Below the pieces are notes generated by a model that saw nothing but the letters and a program-made list of their open reading frames with translations, was not told where the DNA came from and did not search any database. A stretch of DNA of 64,000 nucleotides from JBEKCP01 sp049509515 (GTDB taxonomy: Bacteria; Planctomycetota; Planctomycetia; Pirellulales; Thermoguttaceae): positions 8,306 to 72,305 of the forward strand of contig JBEKZV010000024.1 of the NCBI GenBank assembly GCA_049509515.1, read 5' to 3'. Below are positions 51,545 to 59,549 of the stretch, one piece after another; within the stretch, counting starts at the first letter, position 1, and each line of letters begins with the position of its first letter. The position numbers and the translations under genes are program-made.

Positions 51545-51719
51545 GGCCCCGGCTCCCACGGGCATACCTCGCCGCCTGAAGGCTCGCTGGACGGATCGGG
51601 TATATTATGGGCCTGCGGCAGCACGTCCGCAACGCGGTTGGGGAATTCGCGAATGCGGACTGGACCGGGTCGGCCGCGCCGGCGAGTTCGAGTCGAGCGC
51701 TGCGGAGCCGGAAAGTCGC

Positions 51720-52058
51720 TCAGGGGCCGTCGCCGGCGGGCGGCCGCGGGGCCTTCTGGCCGCGGCGGACCACGGCCTGGAGGGCACAGTAGAGCACCAG
51801 CAGCCCAAGAGCGCCGCCGGCGGCCGAGATGAAGCCCAGGGGGCTGATCGGGTTGTAGGGGCGGCCGCCGAGAACCCAGGTGAGGATGCCCAACCCGACC
51901 GCGCTACCGGTCATTCCCAGCGTCAACGTGGCCAGGGCTCCCGACGGTTCGCGGAGCGGCAGGACCACCCGCGCCAACAGCCCCGCCAGACTGCCCAGGC
52001 CGATCCACAGCAGCACCACGTTCACCCAGTGTTGAGCGGTTGCCGAGAGTTCGGTCAT
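51720..52058 (-). CDS. GlsB/YeaQ/YmgE-family small membrane protein
   Basis: A 112-residue protein with three hydrophobic helices: VVLLWIGLGSLAGLLARVVL, LTLGMTGSAVGLGILTWVLG and GFISAAGGALGLLVLYCALQ. The pattern GLLAR-x7-P-x-G near the start matches the transglycosylase-associated/GlsB family of stress-induced inner-membrane proteins. The C-terminus RRGQKAPRPPAGDGP is short and basic. No partner gene is near; the small lipoprotein gene lies upstream on the same strand. Confidence 0.72.
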   Translation of the reverse strand: MTELSATAQHWVNVVLLWIGLGSLAGLLARVVLPLREPSGALATLTLGMTGSAVGLGILTWVLGGRPYNPISPLGFISAAGGALGLLVLYCALQAVVRRGQKAPRPPAGDGP

Positions 52059-52240
52059 AGGGGCTCACAAAAAAAGAATCCTGCGTTGCTGACGTCCGGG
52101 GCCGTGGCGGCCTTTGGATCTCGGACACCAGCAACGCAGGTCGCCGTCCCCCCCAGCGCCACCTCGTTGGCGATCACCCGGCATGAGCCGTTGGGCCCCG
52201 GGGACTCGCTACGGGTGGCACTCGGCCGTAAACGATAGCC

Positions 52241-52474
52241 TCATTGCCGCAAGGCCTGCTCCTGGGAGTAGGCTTGCTGTGCGGCCGCTTCCTTGGCGAG
52301 CTTGTACTCGGCTCCAGGCGGGAAGTACTGGACGTCGTCCTGGAGGTAATAGGGGCTTGGCAGCGTCTGACCGCCGACGTCGATCTGGCAGCCGGTCAGT
52401 CCGAACACGGCGATCACTGCGGCACCGCCCAGGAAGGCCCGCCAGCAGCTTGGCCGGTAGTTGGAGCCAGTCAT
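52241..52474 (-). CDS. Small planctomycete lipoprotein
   Basis: A 77-residue product with an N-terminal basic stretch, a hydrophobic helix (AFLGGAAVIAVFGLTGC) and a lipobox LTGC. The mature part reads QIDVGGQTLPSPYYLQDDVQ, YFPPGAEYKLAKEAAAQQAY, a sequence I have seen as a conserved small lipoprotein of planctomycetes. The ATG at 52474 has GGAGG 6 bases upstream, better than a longer frame. Exported and lipid-anchored; role unknown. Confidence 0.8.
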   Translation of the reverse strand: MTGSNYRPSCWRAFLGGAAVIAVFGLTGCQIDVGGQTLPSPYYLQDDVQYFPPGAEYKLAKEAAAQQAYSQEQALRQ

Positions 52475-52684
52475 AGGGGACCTCCGTAAGTCGTCTATGC
52501 CACGCACTTTACCCATTCTATCCCGCCCATACCGGGCTAGTCGATATAATCGGCACGAAGGTTATCGGCCATTTATTCGGCAAACTTTAGCTCGATCGGG
52601 GCTAGGCTTGGGACGGAGGGTTCTGGCAACGGTGGCCCGGACGCTGTAAGATCAAAGGGGTGGGCAGATAGCCGCGGCGACCAC

Positions 52685-52710
52685 GCCGACCACGCTGCGC
52701 ATGGTGCCCG
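52685..52710. repeat. Dispersed hairpin repeat, copy 5
   Basis: GCCGACCACGCTGCGCATGG then TGCCCG. ACCACGC pairs with GCATGGT through a C-A mismatch or G-U on the other strand. It lies 75 bases before the CHAT gene start. Confidence 0.7.
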
Positions 52711-52784
52711 CTGGCGCCCGATCCGCGGAGAGTGGTGTGAAGGGTGTGAAGGGCACGTCGCTCGGGCTGGGAACGGAGAATCTC

Positions 52785-55700
52785 ATGTTGCGTTACCTTC
52801 CTGTCGCGCGGGGCTGGCCGCGCGGGCTGTGGCGGCTGTGCCTGGGCGGTCTGCTGGGCCTCGCCGGGCCGGCGCGGCCCGCGGCGGCCCAGCTCGCCGA
52901 GCGGATTGCACCCAGCCGCATGTATCACGTGGCCTTCGGGGACTTCTACGACGGCGAATACAGGGTCGCCCTGGACCGTTTCCTTACCGAGGGGCGGTCG
53001 GCGATCAAGGCGGGCACGGCGCGATGGATCGATTCGATCTGCTACGAGACGATGTGCGGCGAGTGTTACTACCAGATGGGCGCTTTCCCGAAGGCGCTGG
53101 GGCACTACACCGCGGCGCTCGAGATCTACCTGGCCAACGCGAACTGGATGGTCGCGGTGCAGTTTCCGGCGATCATGGTGGATCCCGGCCTGCACCGCCC
53201 GCCGCCGTGGGCCGCGCGGCCGCCCCAGGGCCGCTTCGGGCAGTTTCCCACGACTATGCTCATCGGCCAGGGGCAGATCGACAACACGGCCGCGGTCGTG
53301 CAGGGCGGGGTGGTCCAGCAGGCCGTGCTGTTCCCGATCGAGCCGGCCGAGATCGTCCGCACCACCGCGCTGGCGATCCGGCGGCGGGCGCAGCTCCTGG
53401 GGCCCATGAGCGCCCACGACCCGCTGTTCGAGAACCTGGTCGTGGCGCTGTCGCGCCGTCCCGGTCCGCCGAACCACTGGTCGGAGGCGTGGATCAACCT
53501 GGAATTGGGGGTGGCGCTGGCGGCGGCCGGCCGCGAAGTCCAGGCCGTCTCGACCTTGCAGCGGGCTACGATCGCCGCCGGCGAATACATGCACCCCTTG
53601 AGCAGCATTGCGCACCTGGAACTCGGCCGCCTGGCCGCCGCCCGCGGCGACTACGTCCTCGCTTCCCAGCACTTCGAGGAGGCCACGTACACGGCTTATT
53701 ACTTCCTGGACTCCGGCAGATATCCGGACGCGGGCGTGCTGGAGGAGGCGTTTCGCTGCGGGGCGGTGGTGCACCTGATGACCAACCGCAAGGGGATGTA
53801 TCCGCCGCTGGCCCCGGCCCTGCAATGGGCCGGGGGGACGCGGCTCCGGCAGTTGCAGGTTTCGTTGATGCTCCTGGCCGCCGAGAACCAGGCCGTGTTT
53901 GGGCAAACGGTTGCGGCGGCCCAGATGCTCGACAAGGCCGGAGTGCAGATCGCCCGCCGCACGATGGGCGCCGGCCGGATCGGTGCCCGGCGGAACTTCT
54001 TGGCGGCGCTGACCCTGTTCCAGGAGAAGAAGATCCCCGAGGGCGAAATGCCGCTGGCGGCGGCGATGAAGTTCATGCAGCAAGGCTCCTTCTGGCTGTT
54101 CCACCTGTCGCTGGTGGACAACTTCTATCTGGGCGGTTCCGGCGGGCCCGCCGGAACCCGCGACGCCCTGGACCTGTTCAACGTCGTCCTCCGCGACCCG
54201 CTGCCCCAGGATTGGCTCAGCGAGCCGATGGAGGCGCTCGCGGTGCTCGTGACGCCGCACCCGGGGCCCTACGAGCACTGGTTCGAGGCCGCCCTGGCCC
54301 GCAAGAACCACGAAGCCGCCATCGTCATCGCCGATCGCGCCCGGCGGCACCGCTTCCTGAGCACGCTCCCCTTGGGCGGGCGGGTCGAGTCGCTCCGCCG
54401 GGTCCTGGAAGGTCCGCAGGAGATGCTCAGCCCGCTGGCCCTCCTCCAGCGGCAGGAGCTCCTCACCCGTTTCCCCGAATACGACCGGCTCCGGCAACAG
54501 GCCGAGGAGCTCCACAAGAAGCTGGCCGCGATGCCGCTGGTGTCGGAAGACGCCGACGTGCTGCGGCAGGAGACCGAGGGCCTGCGGCAATTGGCGGCCG
54601 TCGGCCGCCGCCAGCAGACCGTCCTCTACGAAATGTCGGTCCGCCGCGAGCCGGCCGACCTGGCCTTCCCCCCGCTGCGAACCACCCCCGATCTCCAGAA
54701 GTCGCTGGCCAAGGGAAATGCCCTGCTGATCTTCTTCGCCACCGGCAAGGGAATGCACGCCTTCCTGCTCAACCGGGAGCGGTACTGCGACTGGCCGCTG
54801 GCCGCCACGCCCCAGCTTCTCGGGCGGCAGACCGCGGCCTTGCTGCGGGAGATGGGCAACCACCAGCAGAACTACGACCTGAGCCTGAAGGAGTTGACTG
54901 ATACGAAGTGGAAGGCCACGGGCCGCGACCTGCTGGACACCCTGCTGCGGGGCTCGCGGGCCGACTTCTCGACGAAGTTCGACGAGCTGGCGATCGTGCC
55001 GGACGGCATTCTGTGGTATCTGCCGTTCGAGGCGCTGATGGTTTCGGCCGGCGGGCAGTTGCAGCCGCTGATTTCGCGGGTCCGCGTGCGGTATGCGCCG
55101 ACTGCGTCGCTGGCCGTGCCGCTGCCTGGCTTGGGGCACCGCCTCGGCAACACCGCGGTGCTCGTCGGGCGGATCTACCCCAAGCTCGACGAGGACGCCG
55201 TCCCGGCCGCCTTCGCGCAATTGTCCCGGGCGATCCCGGGCTGCGTGGCGGTGCGGGCGCCGCTGCCGGCCAGCTCCGCCCTCTACGCCCGGCTGCTGGA
55301 CCGCCTGATCGTCCTGGACGACCTCAACGTGACGCCGGAGCACATGCCCTACGGCTGGTCGCCGCTGCCCCTGGACCGCAACAAGCCCGGCGGCACGCTG
55401 GCCGACTGGATCGCCCTGCCCTGGGGCGGGCCGGAGCAGATCCTCCTGCCCGGTTTCCACACGGCCGCCGAGGAATCGCTGAAGCGGCCCGGCCGCGGCG
55501 CGGCGGGCAACGAGATCTTCCTGAGCGTCTGCGGCTTGATGGCCGACGGCGCACGCACCATTCTGCTGAGCCGCTGGCGGACCGGCGGACAGACCAGCCT
55601 CGACCTGACCCGCGAGTTCGCCCAGGAACTGCCGCACACTTCCCCGGCCGACGCGTGGCAGCGGGCCGTGCAGGTAGTGGCCGGCTCGCGGCTGAACGTC

Positions 55701-55949
55701 GAGCTGGAGCCCCGCGTCAAGCACACGACGGTTGACGAGCCGCCGCGGGCCAACTCTCCGTTTTTCTGGGCCGGCTATCTGTTGGTGGACAGCGGTGTGG
55801 AGTCGCCCCCCGAGCCGGCGGGGCCCGCCAAACCCGAGCCCGGCAAGCCCGCCCCCAGCAAACTCGAGCCCGCCAAACCCGGGCCTGTCAAGCCTGCCCC
55901 TGCCAAACCCGGGCCCGCCAAACCCGAGGTGGCCCCCAAGCCACAGTAG
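52785..55949 (+). CDS. Exported CHAT-domain protein with TPR-like repeats
   Basis: The 1,054-residue product has a signal peptide (MLRYLPVARGWPRGLWRLCL). Residues about 45-600 are helical TPR-like repeats (YRVALDRFLTEGRSAIKAGT, WINLELGVALAAAGREVQAV, FEAALARKNHEAAIVIADRA). From about 660 a CHAT caspase-like domain follows (DELAIVPDGILWYLPFEALM); probable dyad His892 in LPGFHTAAEESL and Cys916 in FLSVCGLMADGAR, then RTILLSRWRTGGQTS. The His-Cys distance (24) is shorter than usual and needs checking. The C-terminal 50 residues are a Pro-Ala-Lys-rich tail (PAKPEPGKPAPSKLEPAKPG). The ATG at 52785 follows GGAG by 6 bases. A TPR gene follows 168 bases on. Confidence 0.82.
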   Translation: MLRYLPVARGWPRGLWRLCLGGLLGLAGPARPAAAQLAERIAPSRMYHVAFGDFYDGEYRVALDRFLTEGRSAIKAGTARWIDSICYETMCGECYYQMGAFPKALGHYTAALEIYLANANWMVAVQFPAIMVDPGLHRPPPWAARPPQGRFGQFPTTMLIGQGQIDNTAAVVQGGVVQQAVLFPIEPAEIVRTTALAIRRRAQLLGPMSAHDPLFENLVVALSRRPGPPNHWSEAWINLELGVALAAAGREVQAVSTLQRATIAAGEYMHPLSSIAHLELGRLAAARGDYVLASQHFEEATYTAYYFLDSGRYPDAGVLEEAFRCGAVVHLMTNRKGMYPPLAPALQWAGGTRLRQLQVSLMLLAAENQAVFGQTVAAAQMLDKAGVQIARRTMGAGRIGARRNFLAALTLFQEKKIPEGEMPLAAAMKFMQQGSFWLFHLSLVDNFYLGGSGGPAGTRDALDLFNVVLRDPLPQDWLSEPMEALAVLVTPHPGPYEHWFEAALARKNHEAAIVIADRARRHRFLSTLPLGGRVESLRRVLEGPQEMLSPLALLQRQELLTRFPEYDRLRQQAEELHKKLAAMPLVSEDADVLRQETEGLRQLAAVGRRQQTVLYEMSVRREPADLAFPPLRTTPDLQKSLAKGNALLIFFATGKGMHAFLLNRERYCDWPLAATPQLLGRQTAALLREMGNHQQNYDLSLKELTDTKWKATGRDLLDTLLRGSRADFSTKFDELAIVPDGILWYLPFEALMVSAGGQLQPLISRVRVRYAPTASLAVPLPGLGHRLGNTAVLVGRIYPKLDEDAVPAAFAQLSRAIPGCVAVRAPLPASSALYARLLDRLIVLDDLNVTPEHMPYGWSPLPLDRNKPGGTLADWIALPWGGPEQILLPGFHTAAEESLKRPGRGAAGNEIFLSVCGLMADGARTILLSRWRTGGQTSLDLTREFAQELPHTSPADAWQRAVQVVAGSRLNVELEPRVKHTTVDEPPRANSPFFWAGYLLVDSGVESPPEPAGPAKPEPGKPAPSKLEPAKPGPVKPAPAKPGPAKPEVAPKPQ

Positions 55950-56117
55950 GTTGGCCGTCGTTGCCCAAAGCGTCCGTTCAACCTAGAATACTGACTCAGC
56001 CTGATGGGGTCCAATCGTGTGCCGCTGCGCCTGCGAAGCAGTGCTGAGAAACACGCCGATTCACTGCTTCTGCGAAGCAGTGGTACACCGCGCCACCTGC
56101 ACAGGGAGCCGCATTGC

Positions 56118-57770
56118 ATGTCCAGTCCTTTTCGATCCTGTCCGCTCGTCTTTGGGGTCTTGGTCGCGTTGGCTGCCGGCCGGGCGCCGGCCAACGACCA
56201 GGGCCAGGCCGATCTCGATAAAGCCACCCAGTTGAAGATCGGCGCCAGCTCGGTCAATGACCTGGCGGAAGTGGTCCGGCTTTGCGAGAGCGCGCTGGAG
56301 AAGGGCCTGGACCAGAACAACACCTCGTTCGCAAAGAACCTGCTTGCCGGCGCGCTGGCCCAGCGGGGCACCACCTATGCCGGCCAGGCGTTCCGCAGCC
56401 TCTTGTCGGACGGCAAGTGGCAAGACGAGCGGAAGCTGGCCCTGGGAGACCTGGAGCGGGCGGTCGGGTTGAGCCCCGCCCAGCCGCAAAGCCTGGGCCT
56501 CATCGCCCGGCTGAACCTCCTGCCCGGCGGCGACGCCAAGCGGGCCGCCGAGGCCCTCGACCAGGCCATTGCCCGCAGCGGCGACGAGCCGCAACTGAAA
56601 GGCGAATCGCTGGTGCTCCGCGCCAGCGTCCAAAAAGAGCCCGCCAAGAAACTGGCCGACCTGGACGAGGCGATCCAGGTCGCCCCGGGCGACGCCTCGG
56701 TGTACCGCGCCCGCGGAATCGTCCGCGCCGATCTGAACAAGCTCCAGGCCGCCTTGGACGATTTGAACAAATCCATCGAGCTGGATGCGGGGCAACCGCT
56801 GACCTACCAACTGAAGGCCCTGGTCCTGGCAAAGCAGCAGAAGTTCGACGACGCCCTGGCCGTGCTCGAGCGCGCCCGCACGCTGCTGCCCGGCAACATC
56901 GATCTGCCGCTGCTGAAGGCCCAGATCCTCAAGGGGCGGGCCGACTATCCGGCGGCGCTGGAGGAACTGAGCCGTGCCGCCGCCATCGATGCCGACAACC
57001 TCCAGGTGCTGATGTCGCGGGCCGCGGTCTACCGGGACCTGCACCAGCCGGCCAAGGCCCTGGCCGACGTCGACCACCTGCTGCGGCTGAAGCCCCGACT
57101 GCCCGGCGCCCTGCGCGACCGCGCGATGCTCCTGACCGAAATGGGCAATTACGACGAGGCCGTCGCCCAACTCGAACAACTCCACCGGGCCGATCCCAAG
57201 GACCCCCAGACCCTCATCGAGCTCGGCACCCTCGCCGTGGCACAGAAGCACAACGAGACCGCCGTGAAATACTTCTCCGAGGTTTTGAGCCGCTATCCCG
57301 GCGAGTGGACCGCCTACCTGGGCCGCGGCGACGCACTGCTGAACCTCGGCCGCCACGCCGCAGCGGTGGCCGACTACGACAAGGCCCTGCAACTCCGGCC
57401 CAAGGACGTCGCCGTCCTCAACAACCTCGCCTGGGTCTTGGCTACCGCGCCGGAAGAGAAAGTCCGCGACGGCAAGCGGGCCCTGATCCTCGCCCAGGAG
57501 GTCTCCAGGCTGACCAACTACCGGCAAGACTACGTGTTGAGCACCCTGGCCGCCGCCTACGCCGAAGCCGGCGACTTCCAGAGCGCCCGGCAATGGGCCG
57601 CCAAGGCCGTGGAGTTGGGCAGCAAAGAACACGTCGAGCAGCTCAAACTGGAGCTGCAAAGCTACCAGGCCGGCAAACCGTGGCGCGAAGCCCTTACAGC
57701 CCCCGACGAAAAGAAGAAGCAGGACGACAAGCCGCGCGCCAAACCGCAACCGGACGCCGCCCAACGCTAG
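56118..57770 (+). CDS. Exported TPR protein
   Basis: The 550-residue protein has a signal peptide (MSSPFRSCPLVFGVLVALAA) and tandem TPRs across most of its length, e.g. LKAQILKGRADYPAALEELS, DRAMLLTEMGNYDEAVAQLE and YLGRGDALLNLGRHAAAVAD. The C-terminus is Lys-rich (KKQDDKPRAKPQPDAA). The ATG at 56118 was preferred because the signal peptide starts there; AGGGAG lies about 10 bases before. Such proteins are scaffolds for other envelope proteins. The CHAT-TPR protein upstream is the obvious partner. It converges with the repeat lipoprotein gene, 7 bases between stops. Confidence 0.85.
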   Translation: MSSPFRSCPLVFGVLVALAAGRAPANDQGQADLDKATQLKIGASSVNDLAEVVRLCESALEKGLDQNNTSFAKNLLAGALAQRGTTYAGQAFRSLLSDGKWQDERKLALGDLERAVGLSPAQPQSLGLIARLNLLPGGDAKRAAEALDQAIARSGDEPQLKGESLVLRASVQKEPAKKLADLDEAIQVAPGDASVYRARGIVRADLNKLQAALDDLNKSIELDAGQPLTYQLKALVLAKQQKFDDALAVLERARTLLPGNIDLPLLKAQILKGRADYPAALEELSRAAAIDADNLQVLMSRAAVYRDLHQPAKALADVDHLLRLKPRLPGALRDRAMLLTEMGNYDEAVAQLEQLHRADPKDPQTLIELGTLAVAQKHNETAVKYFSEVLSRYPGEWTAYLGRGDALLNLGRHAAAVADYDKALQLRPKDVAVLNNLAWVLATAPEEKVRDGKRALILAQEVSRLTNYRQDYVLSTLAAAYAEAGDFQSARQWAAKAVELGSKEHVEQLKLELQSYQAGKPWREALTAPDEKKKQDDKPRAKPQPDAAQR

Positions 57771-57777
57771 CCGGTCG

Positions 57778-59217
57778 CTACCGGCCGGCGCGCTCGCTGT
57801 AGTTGGCCGGCATCACGGCCGAGGCCGGATCCGCCGCGCCGCTGAACGAGGCCGGGGCCACGCTTGCGGACGTGGCCGAGTTCCGCGGGAGCAAGTCGCC
57901 GGCACCGCTGGTACTGCCCGGACGGTATGCCGGCGCATCGTTCGGATTGCTGCCGCCCGGGGCCGCGGCGCCGCTGCCGGGCGGCGGCGGGATGCTGGAC
58001 GGATAGGAGTTGGCCGGCGACTTGTAGGAATCGGCCGGCGACTTGTAGGGCGTCATGCCGGCCGGTGCGTAGTTGCCGCCCGGCGCGTAACTGCTGCTGC
58101 CCGGCGCGTAACCCGTACCGGCGGCCGAGGTCGCAGGGCCGGTGGCCGGCGAGCCGATGGCAGACCGCGTGTCCGCGACCGAGCTGCTCGCCGCGGGACT
58201 GCCATAGCTGCCGGTCGCCGGCGGGTTGCTGTAGCGATCGCTTCCGGAGTAGCGGTCGGCAGCCGCGTCGTAGCGGTCGTTCCCCGAGGTGCTTCGCACC
58301 GGATTGCTCGGGAGGCCGCCCCCGCCGGCCGTCGTGGAGTTGGCGTAACTGGGGGCGGATGCGGCCGGGCCGCCGGCCACGTCGCCCGCGGTTGCCGCGG
58401 GGCGAGCGTAGGGGTTCGTAACGGAGGCCGGGCCGCCGTAAGCGGGCGCCGCCGGTGGCGCGGCGGCATACGGCGTCGTCGTCGCAGGATACGGGCCGGC
58501 CGCCGGGGGAGCGGCATAGCCGCCGGCCGGCGTCGCCGCGGCATAAGGATTCGCAGTCGCGCCGGCGTACGGGTTGGCAGAGGTTGCCGCATAGGGGCTC
58601 GACGTGCCGCCATAAGGCGTGCTTCGGGCTGCGGTGCCCGTCGGTGGTGCATACGGATTGGGTGCGGTCGAAGCGGCGTACGGGTTGGGCGCGGTCGAAG
58701 CGGCGTACGGGTTGGGCGCGGTCGAGGAAGCGTACGGGTTGGGCGCGGTCGAGGAAGCGTACGGATTGGGCGCGGTCGAAGCGGCGTACGGACTGGGCGC
58801 GGTTGGGGAAGCGTACGGATTGGGCGCGGTTGAGGAAGCGTACGGACTGGCCGCAGCCGGAGTGCCGTAGCCGGTGCCGCCGTACGGGCTGGGTGTTGTC
58901 CCGTAGGTCGAAGACGAATACGGCGAGCTGCCGTAGGCGCCTGGCGCCGTGTAGCTTGCCGGGGCGCCCGGATAGGTTGCAACCGCCGAGCTCGCCGGCG
59001 TCTGCGTCGCGGGGGCGAAAGCCGTGCCGCCGGGCGGCGTGGTAGTCGTTTGCGACGGCATGGCCGGCGTGGCGGCCACCGAGGGAGAGGGAGTCGTCGT
59101 AGTGCTGGACGAATGGAACGGGTTCCAAGATGAACCTGACGAACCGCTCTGACAGCCGGCCAGCCCCACGACCACCCATCCGGCCAACGCGACCCGTGCT
59201 AGGACGGTACTACGCAT
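57778..59217 (-). CDS. Low-complexity lipoprotein with tandem NPYAASTAP repeats
   Basis: The 479-residue product has a lipoprotein signal (MRSTVLARVALAGWVVVGLA, lipobox LAGC) and a Ser/Thr/Pro/Ala/Tyr-rich mature part. Near residues 120-190 a nine-residue unit (S/N)PYA(A/S)STAP repeats about seven times, coded by 27-bp repeats. Further Tyr-Pro-Ala motifs and SYKSPANSYPSS-like units follow. AAGGA sits upstream of the ATG at 59217. It is probably an extended, surface-exposed or wall-spanning lipoprotein; no domain was recognised. Repeat number may vary between strains. Confidence 0.75.
   Translation of the reverse strand: MRSTVLARVALAGWVVVGLAGCQSGSSGSSWNPFHSSSTTTTPSPSVAATPAMPSQTTTTPPGGTAFAPATQTPASSAVATYPGAPASYTAPGAYGSSPYSSSTYGTTPSPYGGTGYGTPAAASPYASSTAPNPYASPTAPSPYAASTAPNPYASSTAPNPYASSTAPNPYAASTAPNPYAASTAPNPYAPPTGTAARSTPYGGTSSPYAATSANPYAGATANPYAAATPAGGYAAPPAAGPYPATTTPYAAAPPAAPAYGGPASVTNPYARPAATAGDVAGGPAASAPSYANSTTAGGGGLPSNPVRSTSGNDRYDAAADRYSGSDRYSNPPATGSYGSPAASSSVADTRSAIGSPATGPATSAAGTGYAPGSSSYAPGGNYAPAGMTPYKSPADSYKSPANSYPSSIPPPPGSGAAAPGGSNPNDAPAYRPGSTSGAGDLLPRNSATSASVAPASFSGAADPASAVMPANYSERAGR
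58645..58860. repeat. 27-bp coding tandem repeats
   Basis: About seven to eight units of 27 bp such as GTCGAAGCGGCGTACGGGTT, each one NPYAASTAP on the minus strand. Small variants (GTCGAGGAAGCGTACGG) alternate, suggesting unequal exchange or slippage. Confidence 0.85.
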
Positions 59218-59549
59218 GATAGAAGTCCTTCCGTGACTATCTTCCACCGCAGGAATCCTTCTTCCCTAACATCGTACTTAAACGACTGTTTCGATTATTC
59301 CTTTTTTGCGGAAATCGCCGGTGGTGGGGCTTTTGCAGATTGCGGTCGGAGGAGGTGGACGGATTATAAGCTCCACCCGAGGTGGGTCAATGTCAAAATC
59401 CCCCGCGCACCGGGGGACCGGGGAAGGAGAAAGGAGAAAGGACCAAGGCTGAAGAGCAGGCCAGAATCCCCGACGCACGGGGGGTGCGGTGAGGGAGAAA
59501 GGACGAGGGATGTCCCATAACAGGGCCCACTACCTGCCGCCGACTACCC
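59218..59549. other. Intergenic stretch, no gene seen
   Basis: About 330 bases between two minus-strand genes. It contains imperfect direct repeats CGCGCACCGGGGGACCGGGG and CGACGCACGGGGGGTGCGGT, each followed by AAGGAGAAAGGA or AGGGAGAAAGGA. An AT-richer part near 59250-59310 may hold the lipoprotein promoter. Confidence 0.5.

Noticed and set aside
48143..51832. Plus-strand open frame of over 1,200 codons
   Set aside because: Antisense to the GH-like/NPCBM gene, with composition typical of GC-rich shadow frames and no domain features.
52602..55724. Minus-strand open frame of over 1,000 codons
   Set aside because: Antisense to the CHAT-TPR gene, whose frame has a signal peptide, ribosome site and CHAT motifs.
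58645..58860. Regular repeats that could be taken for a CRISPR array
   Set aside because: The 27-bp units are contiguous without spacers and are in frame inside a lipoprotein gene.
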